NCBI RefSeq assembly: GCF_009727055.1
Contig: NC_052349.1
Span: 92,940,770-93,004,769, forward strand
Direction of reading: 5' to 3'
Length of the DNA: 64,000 nt
Origin: Benincasa hispida
Lineage: Eukaryota > Streptophyta > Magnoliopsida > Cucurbitales > Cucurbitaceae
The notes beneath the pieces were generated by a model that was not told the DNA's origin, made no database searches, and saw only the letters and a program-made list of their open reading frames with translations. The position numbers and the translations under genes are program-made. Shown one piece after another: positions 34,705 to 45,819 of the stretch (position 1 is its first letter; each line of letters begins with the position of its first letter).

Positions 34705-36651
34705 TGAAGAGAATCGAATTCTTGCGAAAGAGTTGAATCGCGGTACAATTTCAAAATCAGATTTAAAAAATACAAAAATAGTAAACAATTTACACTAAAT
34801 AGAGGATAAACATCAACATTAAGCATGCTATAGCAAGAGGAAGAGAAGGAAAAAAGGATCTCACATTTGTCAAATCCTGATCTTCACGATTTTCTCTCGC
34901 TTTTCTCACGAACACCTCTTCAACGAGCAAGGATACCACCATAAGAGTTACCTTATTCTTCTCTTGGATTCCGAGGGGTAGAAGTGTGGTCTATAGAGAT
35001 TAGAAGAGGAAGGGGAAGAGGTAAAGAGAATTTGTTGAGAGAGTTTTTGTGTGGAGGCTAGGCTTTTTCATCAAATGAAACCCTTATACTAAAATGGGCT
35101 ATAAAGATGTATTTATATGAAGTTCTTTCTTTTTTCACCTTTAAAAACAATTAATTAAAGAACCATTCTTTAATTAATGACATACTAATTAAATAACTAT
35201 ATATTAAATCATATATAATATAGATTTAATTAATTAACATACATATCACATATTTATACTAGCCTCCATTCTCCATCATTTCTTAATCAATTAATTAACC
35301 ATTAATTAATCAATTAATAACTATATTAAATCATATTTAATATAGAGTTAATTAATTAACATATAATATCACATACTTATATGCATATATCTTTTCATGA
35401 ATCGAATTCATATAAATCTAATATCTGAATCTTATTCAAGTAAATCTCTCTTATATTGTAATTCTATATGAATCCAATTTATATGAACTTAGTATTCAAA
35501 TCTCATTCAAATATTTCTTCTTACATAGTTTGGATTATAGATCACATTTATAATTAACCACATTATATATTAATCATATTAATATAAAATTCCTTCAAAT
35601 GATTTGAACAATTCAAATTATTTCTCATTACTATCCTGTAGCGAGCTAACAAAAGGGTCTTATGGGCATATGATATGAGATTAATTAATTAAACTCTTTA
35701 ATTAAATTAATCAATATTCATTAACTACCGACCACTTCACTAAAGACTGATAGTTGTACTTTTTGCACTGCAAATATATTTCTGTACCCACGGATATAAC
35801 CAATCAACAACAAGTCGACCCTTCATAAATTGCTCATAACTACAATTGGGAAAATTTTCATTTTACCCCTGAGTTACATCTAACTCCTTAAGTACCACTA
35901 ATTCATCTAAAGAACAAACAATTTATAGTCCAATTATAAACTGACACCTCTCTGCCCAATGAGAGGTCAAGGCCTTATTGTTCAAGACTCAAAATCAGCT
36001 ATTAAAGGAGTAATTTATCTACTTTCCCTAAGGTCGAGAAAGAGTGAATTCCATCTCGTATAGTTGTGTTCCTAGCTCTTTACTCGAAAAAATCTCCAAA
36101 ATGGTAAGCTTGTTGAGTCGGCTACCATAGCCACTCTCACCTATACAGAAGGATTATTCTCATAAACAGGAGTTCACAACCCACTTAGGATTAAGGTTAA
36201 GTCACCTATGGTCATCCTAGTGAAATGTAAGTCTCTTCTAGTAACGGTGATATATAGAGAGACTATTCATTTCATGGTCCGGTCTTATAAAAATTCTTTT
36301 TATAGAATACCCTGTTCACTTGTCTTCATATGAATGATCAAGATTAGATCATTTGTAGCACTTTATAACAGTTCTAACAACTACAAAACGGGTCGTATTC
36401 GTAGTGTCACTCGGATAATGTACCCAGCCTTATTCATCTACTTCAGACCATTTAGGTTATTACATAAACATGATCCATTTATATGTTAATCACATACATG
36501 TTTTAAGTTTCATAAAATAATCTTGGATCTTAGTTTATTGGATATAATTAATGCAGTCTAAATGTTAATAAAATACCTCTTATTTTATTAAATATATAAT
36601 TTTTTTTTACAAACTACAAGATATATGAGATTTAGGACACCAAATCCAACA
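34705..36651 (-). mobile_element. Copia-type 5' LTR of an otherwise missing element
   Basis: The + strand runs from TGAAGAGAATCGAATTCTTG to CACCAAATCCAACA, 1,947 bp, with family landmarks 'ataaccaatcaacaacaagtcgaccc', 'ctccaaaatggtaagcttgttgagtcgg' and 'gtcacctatggtcatcctagtgaaatg'. The primer site at 34,689-34,704 shows it is a 5' LTR on the - strand, so internal sequence should lie to the left. None of its protein domains is found there. Its right end directly abuts the outer copia LTR at 36,652. Confidence 0.65.
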
Positions 36652-36870
36652 CAAATATCCTAAACCTCCCATTGAATTTCACGGTGTAACATGCACCCTC
36701 CATTGAATTCTATGTTGTAATATATAACATTCCATGCCCTATAAATAGTGGTGTATGGTGCCTCTGTAAGACACACATCATTTGAGCATAATACATATGT
36801 TTTTTACTTTCTTCTCTCTATTTCTCTCTTATGTTCTTATTTTTGTTCCTCTCCTCTCTATTTTATAACA
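36652..36870 (+). mobile_element. 5' LTR (truncated) of the outer copia element
   Basis: Matches the last about 220 bp of the 3' LTR at 61,239-61,524. It includes GAATTTCACGGTGTAACATG, the TATA context CCTATAAATAGTGG (TATA at 36,739-36,747) and the end TTTTATAACA at 36,870. The first about 65 bp are missing where the neighbouring - strand LTR abuts. CGTTATCAACACGAGTCTCT, typical after this LTR type, follows. Confidence 0.65.
36739..36747 (+). promoter_or_regulatory. TATA box in the outer copia 5' LTR
   Basis: CTATAAATA occurs at the same place in the 3' LTR (61,391-61,399), with identical surroundings (CCATGCC/TCCTATAAATAGTGG). A promoter role follows from LTR structure; start sites were not determined. 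Confidence 0.5.
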
Positions 36871-38781
36871 CGTTATCAACACGAGTCTCTACCACTTGGG
36901 AGATTTTATTGAGATTAAATTTGATTCATTAGACCACCAAGAACAATAAAGATCCTATGTATTACTGAGGTATTTAAAACTAAAGTTCAATGAAGGTGAG
37001 TACTCTATTTAAACCATAGATGTGATTTGTGTGTTTTTGAATTGATTGTTAAGATATATTTGATATTAGATTTTACATTTATTTAGATCAAATTGAAAAC
37101 TCAATATAAGTATTATGTGAGCATTGAAATTAAAATCTTTCGCATGAGTCCAACTCGTGTCTTAAATTACTAGTGAGTTTTTTGGCCTTATTTCAACTTT
37201 GGAATTATAATTAATCTTTAGTTGCCTTGTTATGCGTTAGAAAATTAAAGGAGATGTGATCTCTTGGGTAAGAGATTTAAACAAAACTTGTGAGTTATAT
37301 CAAAACCCTCTCTAGTTTCTATCACATGCATACAATGTATTCTGAAGTACATTGAATTATATGCTCAATTCAATTTGTTACTTTGCCAATTGTTTATATA
37401 CATATAACTGTAGATGTTCTCATCGTATTTTCTATCTTCGTCTTTTCTAATTCAATTTTATTTTTAATAAATATTCCAAGAGGCATTTGTAGGGCTTCTA
37501 TTAGGCATTTGATATCATAGTTTTATTGATGAAGTGCATATCAATATTTTATCAGTGCTTTTGTTAGGGTAACATTCAATGTGTGTAGTTTGTTTTAGCT
37601 TTATTCCTTTGCTAGAAGGTAGATTCTTTTATTTTTTCCTTATCCTATTTATGATATCATAGATATTGCAATTGAGGTTATAAATCATGCATGCATCTTA
37701 TCATTTTTTTTTGTGTAAATCATGCATCTTAATTTTCTTACATTTGAAAGACTTGTTTGAGATATTTTTCTAATTAGTTTATATTTTCTATATCTTGGAA
37801 TATAATTGTTGTTTATGAAAAATTAAGTTAGGATATTTGTTTCCTTAAGGGGATTGCATATTTCTTAATAAAATTGAGTTTCTTTTAAATAAATATAAGA
37901 TTCTCTCATATTAATATTAACTTTTATATGTTAAAATTATCATATGATTATTGTCTTATATTTTTCAAATATGAGAATAAATATGCATGATTATCTTCAA
38001 TTTTAATTTGAAAGGTTTAAGGTTTAAGATATTAAAGATTATTTCTTAAAGTGAATTTATTTTAATAAGATTAATAATTCACTTAGAAATTAATTCCTAG
38101 TTAAAAGATTAATGAGTTAGAAATAAGAATTGGCTAGGAAAATTCTGTCTAAGGGTTGTTCTGGCTAGGTTGAGGTATTTAAGTTGATAGTTAGGGAACA
38201 ACTCTACCTGAGAACTAACATGCGAGTTGAATTAGTGAATTTTTGTTTGCTATGCTAGAATTAAAATTTATTTGATTGTTGATTATTTAAATTATTCTCA
38301 TACGGATAAATTTGTGAGGTTTTGAAATTTATATATAGTGATTATATATATATATATATATATAATTGATTGAATTTCTCTATGACAAAGTTTGAAAGTT
38401 ATGCATAATAGCTATTACTCTTCCTAAAGCTAATTTTGATTTAATACACCTGAAGTTGCTTAAATCAATTAGTGCTCATTGTTTTTGTCTTGCACCAGTA
38501 GTTGTACATATTTTAAGTTAATAAATGCTTATAAACTAATAAGCATATATCAAACATGATATGCTCTTGTATTAGAAGTTTGAGAAAGAAAGTTTGAAAC
38601 GTTGTGATGAATATTTATCTAATATCTTTTAAGGTTGAATAAAACATACAATTAGATGTTTCTAGGAAAAATAATGAATTTCGACTATATATATATATAT
38701 ATAATATCATTCCCTGAAGTGAATGTTCAATATTTAATCATTGAGGTTAGAATCATGTTAATAAAGGAAGAAATAATTATT
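36871..38781 (+). other. Leader/internal part of the outer copia element, no coding recognised
   Basis: Very AT-rich and without long open frames. TA runs lie at about 38,344-38,364 and 38,685-38,703. The start (CGTTATCAACACGAG) fits a copia leader. Whether the rest is leader or decayed gag cannot be told by eye. Confidence 0.45.
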
Positions 38782-39427
38782 CTACCTTTTATTCTCCTCT
38801 TCCTTCCCTTTTTTTTTCTTAGTACATAAATCTTTTAGAAATTTAGCATACCTAGGTATTTGTTGAATAACATTAAGCAAAGGGATATTAATTTGTACCT
38901 TTTTGAATATCTCAATTAGCTCATGGTCAACATCTTCTACCTTAGGTCTCGCCAATCTACTAGGGAATGGTACCTTGGGTACATACGACTCTACCTTAGG
39001 GGGAGAATAATCATATACTTGGGGAAAATTAGGAGTCTCTTTTGGCTTACTTATCTTTCTCTCTTGTTCTTTCATTATCTTTTCTTGCCTATTGGGAGGA
39101 GATTGAACCAGGTTTGCATCTTGAGAGGAAGAGGGGATTTCCTTACCACTTCTTAGAGTGATTGCACTTATGTTTGTATGCTCCGATTGAGTGGGAAGCT
39201 TTCCAGATGATTTACTCTCAAGCTTGCTTACCACAGTTGCAAGTTGTGTGATTTGAGTGCCTAAGTTTGTGAAGCCTTGTCTAGTCTCTTGTTGAAAGGA
39301 TTTAGTATCTTGTTGAAGTTGCTTGGTTTCTTGATGAAGTTGAATGTTATCCTTTTGCGAATTGTGGAGTTCCTATTGAAATTTTAATGAATGGTCAATA
39401 AGGGTTTTTACTACGTCTTCTGGAGAC
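38782..39427 (-). pseudogene. gag: Athila-like gag, 3' part
   Basis: On the - strand the line runs MSPEDVVKTLIDHSLKF near 39,427-39,376, a stop (CAG to TAG at 39,373-39,375), then an open stretch to 38,782. The stretch holds QETKQLQQDTKSFQQETRQG, TNLGTQITQLATVVSKLES, NISAITLRSGKEIP and PKVPFPSRLARPK, then VQINIPLLNVIQQIPRYAKF and LKDLCTKKKKGKEEE. This order is the region before protease in Athila/Tat gag-pro proteins. There is no own ATG; the frame continues on the far side of the insertion at 51,103. Confidence 0.85.
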
Positions 39428-39672
39428 TGAAGGAACTCTTATTCAAGAGTACCTACGAGCGAAAGCGGATCTTTCCAATTCATTGTGACAGAATTACCGC
39501 ATATACATTATGCATTCATAATGCTAAAGAGATCAAGAGAATCCAAAATGTGGGCTTTGTTCGAATTTTGTAGAGGGAAGAAGGAAGAGAGACCGTACAC
39601 AACGATCAAGCACGTGGGAGATGAGGTCGTCTTTCGCATAGACAAGATGTTTGATCGTTTAGGTGAAGTATA

Positions 39673-39815
39673 CGATCGTGTAGGAAAAAGTAAGCGGTCG
39701 TCCAAACGATTGTGTAGGAAAAGGTAAGTGATCGTATAAACGATCGTGTAGGAAAAGGGTGAACGATCGTCCAAACGATTGTGTAGGAAAAACTAAGCGA
39801 TCTTCTAAATGATCG
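39673..39815. repeat. 34 bp tandem array built on CGATCG, four units
   Basis: CGATCGTGTAGGAAAA or CGATTGTGTAGGAAAA begins at 39,673, 39,707, 39,741 and 39,776, a 34-35 bp period. Each unit has a second gatcgt half-site. Looser CGATCG-rich sequence continues to about 39,970. Similar but unphased stretches occur at 41,160-41,280, 47,510-48,070 and 48,780-48,960. Confidence 0.75.
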
Positions 39816-40710
39816 TTTAGTAAATATCAGGAGTTGAACGATCGCTTAGGAAAAGGTAAACGATCGTTTAGTTAATAGCGCGCGATGGTGTAATCGATAA
39901 GTGATCGCTTAACAATATCGTATATGTAAGCGATCGTGCAGTCACTATCGTATAGGCACTGATTTTCTAAACGATGACACTATCTTTTTCACAATGTCCG
40001 CGCATATGACTCCTGCACACCGTCAGCTATTTATAATGTACTCATCCATTATTTTGAACAGAAGAGATGCCGTCCCATTTCCTTTATAACCAGTTCAATG
40101 AATGTGATCTTATCATATTCATAACATATAAATTAATATCATATATTAATTATAAAATTTTCCTCTACTAGATATAAATCATATTTATATCCAATTTCCT
40201 CCAAATTAATGTATCTCATACATAAAGTTAATTATATCATATTTAATTAACTCGTTCAATTATATCATATATAATCAAACTCCCTCTTGTCAATTTGAAC
40301 ATTTCAAACTGACCCAAAAACTTATTCTCAACTTGTATCCAAGCTACCAAAGGGACCTTATGGACCTATGGCTCGAAGCTACAACAATACGTGAATAGCT
40401 AACTAAATTCTTTAGTCACGATATCCACCATTCGTTAACTGCCAGACATTCCACTAAAGACCGACAGTTGAACTCTTCTTGCCATAGATATATTTCTATG
40501 TCCATTGGATATAACCAATCATCAATATGATGAACCTTCACATATGCTCGTAATTACAGTAGGCCAATTTACCATTTTGCTCCTGTAATTACATCTTCCT
40601 CCTTAAGTACCACTGATCCCTCTAACAAACAATACAACGTAGTCCTACTATGTATGAACACCTCTCCGGCCATGAAAAGGTGCATGGCGCCACGTCGTTC
40701 AAGTCCCGGG

Positions 40711-42716
40711 TGTAGGATCTTATACCGAGAGTTCCATGAGCGTGTTCAGATCGCTCCGATCTCACCATGACTGAAATACAAAGGATATACACTCAACACA
40801 TATAGTTATGCACATAAATCTAATTATCGGCATGCTTAGAACAAAATAAATAATAGGGAAATGATTCCATACCATTCGAACTTTAGAACCCCAACGCAGC
40901 GGATACCTCTAGTAGATCTACAACCACCCGAGGGAAATGTTGATTGCAATAGCACGATCAACGCGAACACGAATGCTATAGCGGGGACAACACTACCACT
41001 AATGAATCTCGGGTATTCTCGGAGTGAAAACCCAAAAGGTGGGCTTTGATGAATCCCGGGTATTTCGAGTCCTATAGACGATAAGCAAGTGAGAGATAAA
41101 ACAGTGTTATCGTATAACAAAAGTGCTTATCGCATAGAAGAGCTACAGATCATGTATGAAAAGCTGAACGATCGTTTAGGAAAAACATATACGATCGTTT
41201 AGAAAAATCATGAGGTAGACGATCGTTTAGACGGAGAAGCAACTATCGTATAGGTTTTCGGGTGATCGTTTCACGAATTCTTTTGGGCACTCAAAAATAT
41301 TGAATACACACTATACACAATGAAAAACTCTTTTCATTTTTAACCTGTTGATTACCATAACCAACGCTGCCCACTACCCACGTTCGAATGTGGAAAAAAT
41401 GGATTAATTATCATATAATTAATCAATTAATTAATTAATAAATATAATCATATTATATTTAGATCCTATAGTTTGATATCACATATCTCAATCATATTTA
41501 TATCTAATTTCCTCCAAAATAATGTATCTCATACATTTAGCCAATTATATCATATATAATTAACCAGTCCAATTATATCATAATATAATTGGACTTCCTC
41601 TTATCAATTTGAACGTTTCAAATTAACCCAAACATTGCTTCTCGACTTTATCCAAGCTACCCAGGGGACCTAATGGACCTGTGACTCGAAGCTCCAATGG
41701 TACGTGAATAGCTGACTAAACTCTTTAGTCACGAGATCCACCATCCGTTAACTATCAGTGGTTCCACTAAAGACCAACAGCTGAACTCTTTTTACCACAA
41801 ATATATTTTTGTGTGCATCGGATATAACCAATCATGAGTACGATGACCCTTCACAGATGCTCATAAGTACAACTGGGCCAATTTACCATTTTTCCCCTGT
41901 AGTTACATCTCACTCCTTAAGTACCACTGATTCCTCTAATGAACAATACAACATAGTCCAACTATGTGAGAACACTTCTCGGGCCAAGAGAAGGTGTGTG
42001 TCGCCACATCGTTCAAGTCCCGGAATCAGCTCTTAAGGGAGCTATCTATCTACTTACTTCTGCCTTGGGGAAGGAGTGAATTCCATCTTGTGTAGTTAAG
42101 TTCCCAGCTCCCAAATCAAATGAATCTCTAAAATGGTAGGTTTTAATTGGCGACCTGGCCACTCGCACCCGTACAAATCAAATAACCGCTTTCAATGGTA
42201 GGAGTTCCCAACTTACTTAGGATTGAAGTCATGTTACCTATGGTCATCCTAGTGAAGTGAAGTCCCTGTCATGAATGGTGTTATATAACGAGACGTTAAC
42301 ACTTCGTGGTCAAGTCTTATATAAACCCTTTGTATAGGACGCCCTCGCTCGCATGTCCCCAACACAAATGATTAGGATCAGATTATCTGTGACAAGTCAC
42401 AATACTTATGACCATTCCACAAAGCGGCCATATCCGTAGTGTTACCAGGATAAGGTTTCCCTCCTTTATCCATTTGCTACAGACCATTTTGGTTATCACT
42501 CAAGAAATGATCCATTTGTATGTCACCACATACATGCTTGAGTCACACATAGATAACAAGAGATTTTATGTTTATTGGTTTGAGATAAAGCAAATAAAAC
42601 AATTAACCGAGCAAAATATAAGATGTGAAGTAAATATCATATATTAACAACACAAGTGTTCGTACATACTGTTTACAAACAACAGGACACGAGACTTTAG
42701 GGCATCAACCCTAACA
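40711..42716 (-). mobile_element. 3' LTR of the 9.7 kb copia element
   Basis: 2,006 bp, TG...CA, matching 48,354-50,406 along its whole length. The internal side carries a purine-rich stretch on the - strand (ACAAGTGGAAGAT, 42,717-42,730) that serves as polypurine tract. Opposed frames of 60-94 codons within it are not genes. Confidence 0.85.
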
Positions 42717-42730
42717 ATCTTCCACTTGTC

Positions 42731-43309
42731 CTACAGCGAAGTGGGGTGTACAAATAACTTAGTACAAAAGAATAAACTAGGGCATAAAAGCCCAGTACAA
42801 GAAAATCTCCCACTTGCCCTAGTCCAATCGTGGGCTATCTTATACACCCATGCTCCGTAGGTGACCCTCAAACACTGTAGCCGTGAGAGACTTCGTAAAC
42901 AAGTCAGCAACATTAAAATGGCCTGGGTTAGAATGATCCAACTCATCTCCTCAACGTTTTGAGGCATCTGAGGACACATTTCCTTAGACAAAGTGACTCC
43001 ATGCCTGAACGGCAGTAGGCCCCTCTTGGAGTCCTGCATCGAGTACTCGAGCAACATCTTGTCAATGTACGATGTCTGAGATAGTGCTAGCACTTTGTTC
43101 TTACGATCCCGAAAGATCTGTATATCTAGAACAAATTGAGCCTCTCCCAAATATTGCATTTGGAATTGGGTCGCTAGCCAATTCTTAATTGCAGTAAGTA
43201 GACCTACATCATTCCCAATGAGTAGAATAACATCTACGTACAACACTAAAAAGACTAATGAAGCATTGATGATCTTCTTGTAAACACAAGGTTCATCAAC
43301 GTCGCCATC
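42731..43309 (-). pseudogene. pol: Copia RT and RNase H remnant with two internal deletions
   Basis: After SYKKAMKDVDRD (start of RT) the line jumps at about 43,306 directly to DVDEPCVYKKI, skipping the palm motifs before the YVDD box (by family comparison close to 200 codons). The box itself reads YVDV (43,229-43,240; GAT to GTT). LLTAIKNWLATQFQM and IDKMLLEYSMQDS follow. A second jump near 42,930 loses most of RNase H, leaving the tail NVADLFTKSLTATVFEGHLR in a shifted frame. Neither activity can remain. Confidence 0.85.
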
Positions 43310-44560
43310 CCGGTCAACATCCTTCATTGCCTTCTTATAAGACAACGGATCCTCAACGTCGTCATCTGCTATCATAGCAAGGATTTCTGTGAAACCCAGA
43401 TAGAAAACGTGTGGGTTCGCAACCCTCCCACTACGTCGAGTTTCCCTCAATTCTTGAGGTGGAACTGACCTACTGGATGAACTCCCGTCAACAACTGTTG
43501 TTGATGTAGCAGGTTCTTCAACAACTTTTATTGAAGTTTCAGTAGTTTCATTGGAAAGCTCACGTAACATGACTTTGCTTCGTGGACTATGCTCCCTTAT
43601 ATGATCCTCCTCCAGGAAAGTAGCGTTTGTTGAAACAAACACCTTTTTTGTTGGATCATAAAAATAACCCCCTCGTGTACCTTTGGGGTAGCCTACAACG
43701 AGACATAACCTCGACCGTGGTTCCAACTTCTTGGGATTAGCCTCAAGCACATGTACCGGGCAACCCCAAATTCGGAAGTGACGTAAACTAGCTTTACACC
43801 CGTTCCACAACTCTAGAGGTGTTCTTGCAATACTCTTGGAGGGAACACAATTGAGTATGTAAACTGCAGTTTCCACTGTGAAACCCTAAAACGAGTCCGG
43901 TAAGGAAGCGTAACTCATCATCGAGCGAACCATGTCTAACAAAGTCCTATTTCTCCTCTCCGCTACACCATTCTGCTGAGGTGTACTCGACGCTGAGAGT
44001 TGGGAAACGATTCCATGTTCTATCAAATAGTTCTGGAATGTCGAGTCCAAAAACTCTCCACATCGATCCGATCGAAGTGTTTTAATTCGTCTATCTAATG
44101 CGTTTTAAACTTCAGCTTTGAACTCTTTGAACTTTTCAAAGGATTCAGACTTCCGTTGCATAAGATAAACATACCCGTACCTAGAGTAACCATCAGTAAA
44201 ACTGATAAAATACTCATACCCACCTCAGACTCGCACATTCATAGGACCACAAAGGTCAGAATGTACTAACTCAAGAGGCTCCTTGGCTTTAGAACCTTTT
44301 CCAGTAAAAGGTCGTTTAGTCATCTTACTCTCAAGGCAAGATTCGCACACGGGTAAAGAATTTTCTTCTAACTCACTTAGAAGTCCATTCTTCACCAATC
44401 TCTCAATCCTAATGAGATTGATGTTCCCTAAATGTAGATGCCAAAGTTGGGCATTTTCTTTTGGAGAAATTCGTCAACGTTTTGATTGAGTTACGACAGT
44501 TCTGAACATTTCAGTATTATGGAGGGAATTAATGGCTAACGGCCTTAGCACATATAAATT
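43310..44560 (-). pseudogene. pol: Copia integrase, broken by stops
   Basis: The zinc region reads LWHLHLGNINLIR...CESC, with the second His of the usual WH...GH pair changed to Asn. The D-D-E triad is still readable: HSDLCGPM, RSDRCGEF and PQQNGVAERRNR. Stops interrupt it after NVRV, after KAEV and in SF*GF (TGG to TAG). From 43,876 the line is open again (ETAVYILNCVPSKS, HFRIWGCPVHV), the C-terminal part. Without RT it has no source of cDNA. Confidence 0.85.
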
Positions 44561-44679
44561 CAATTCCAGATTTGCTGTGCAAATAAAAACACCATCTTTA
44601 TGAATAAACGTTTTATTCACATCAAAAGAGACAATATATTTACATTGCAATAAACACTTTACAGAAATAAGGTTCCTTT

Positions 44680-44919
44680 TTATATCAGGAACAATATATA
44701 CATATTTAAAATAAGAAACCTATTCTGTAAAGCTAACTGAAGTCCTCCCACTGCCAGAGTTGAGACGACGTGCCCGGTGCCTACACGCATCGTCATCTCA
44801 CCAGCCTCCAACTGTCGCCAAGATCTAATCCCCTGAAAAGAAGAACAAATATGGTTAGTGGCATCTGAATCAATTATCCAGGCTGAATCATCATTCTCCA
44901 CAAAACAAGTTTCAAGCAC
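44680..44919 (-). pseudogene. pol: Copia aspartic protease, active site altered
   Basis: AWIIDSDATNHICSSFQG is the copia protease start, but the active-site DSG is DSD (GGT to GAT). VGTGHVVSTLAVGGLQLAL follows as in the family. The protease would cut the gag-pol polyprotein inside the particle; the glycine change is expected to cripple it. Confidence 0.85.
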
Positions 44920-44929
44920 AAGTAAATCA

Positions 44930-45819
44930 CATTTACCTTTATTGGCCTTAGCCTTAGCCTTGGCTGCTTTCTTTTCTTTCAGATACCGAGGACAGTTCTT
45001 CTTCTAGTGTTCATCTTGGTTGCAGTGGAAACACTTTCCTTTAGCAACCTATGGATGCCTTCTCGGGGAAACATGTGGTGGGTTAGCAGGTCTTTCCCTT
45101 TTCCCTTACCACCCTTCTTCTTCTTCCCCTTTGCAGAGTTAGAAGAGGAAGGTGCAGACTTCGTTCCTGCGGTCGAACCTCTATGGAATGTCCTAAAAAA
45201 TGAAGCAACATTTACCTCACCCTTCTGCTTCTCCTTACTTTCCAGTAAAGATTGGTATGTCTGCAACTCGTTGAGGAGAGATGTAAGGTTATACTTCACC
45301 TTGTAAAGAATCATATTACCAACAAAGTGTAGGAAGCTCTCCAATAAAGAATGCAAGATTATGCTAACCTGGCTGCCTCATCGATGGTGGACCCATTCAA
45401 CTTTGCCACATTAAAGTAGACCATCATGTTTAGCACATGTTCACGAATAGAGGTGTCTTCTTGCATTTTGGAGTTGAATATGTATTTAAGAGCCTCATGC
45501 ATAAGTTGTTCAGACGGTTGTCCAAACATCCCCCGTAGGGACTCCTGATCTCACACGCTGAGACCATAGGCTCATGTTTCTTGGCCAAGAATTCAGAAAG
45601 ACTTACCAAGATGTAGGCTTGGGCCGTCTCATTTGCCCTTATCCATTGCTCGTATGCCTCCCAAGTATTTTGAGCGGCATTTAGAGTTGGAATAGGAGGA
45701 CAAGCCTCCGTGAGAGCGAACATGAGATCCTCAATGATTAGGATCATCATGTTCATGTGTTTCCATGTTGAAAAATTATCCCCAATTAGTTTTAACAACG
45801 ATAAGGTGGCTGTTGCCAT
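44930..45819 (-). pseudogene. gag: Copia gag, frameshifted
   Basis: Starts with the ATG at 45,819: MATATLSLLKLIGDNFSTWK and TEACPPIPTLNAAQNTWEAY, the usual N-terminal region of this copia gag type. A frameshift follows near 45,545. The mid part continues at 45,356-44,979 with YNLTSLLNELQTYQSLLESK and a basic KGKKKKGGKGKGK stretch. The CCHC zinc knuckle lies at 44,992-45,033 in a different frame (CFHCNQDEH*KKNC), with TGG to TAG inside it. Confidence 0.85.
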
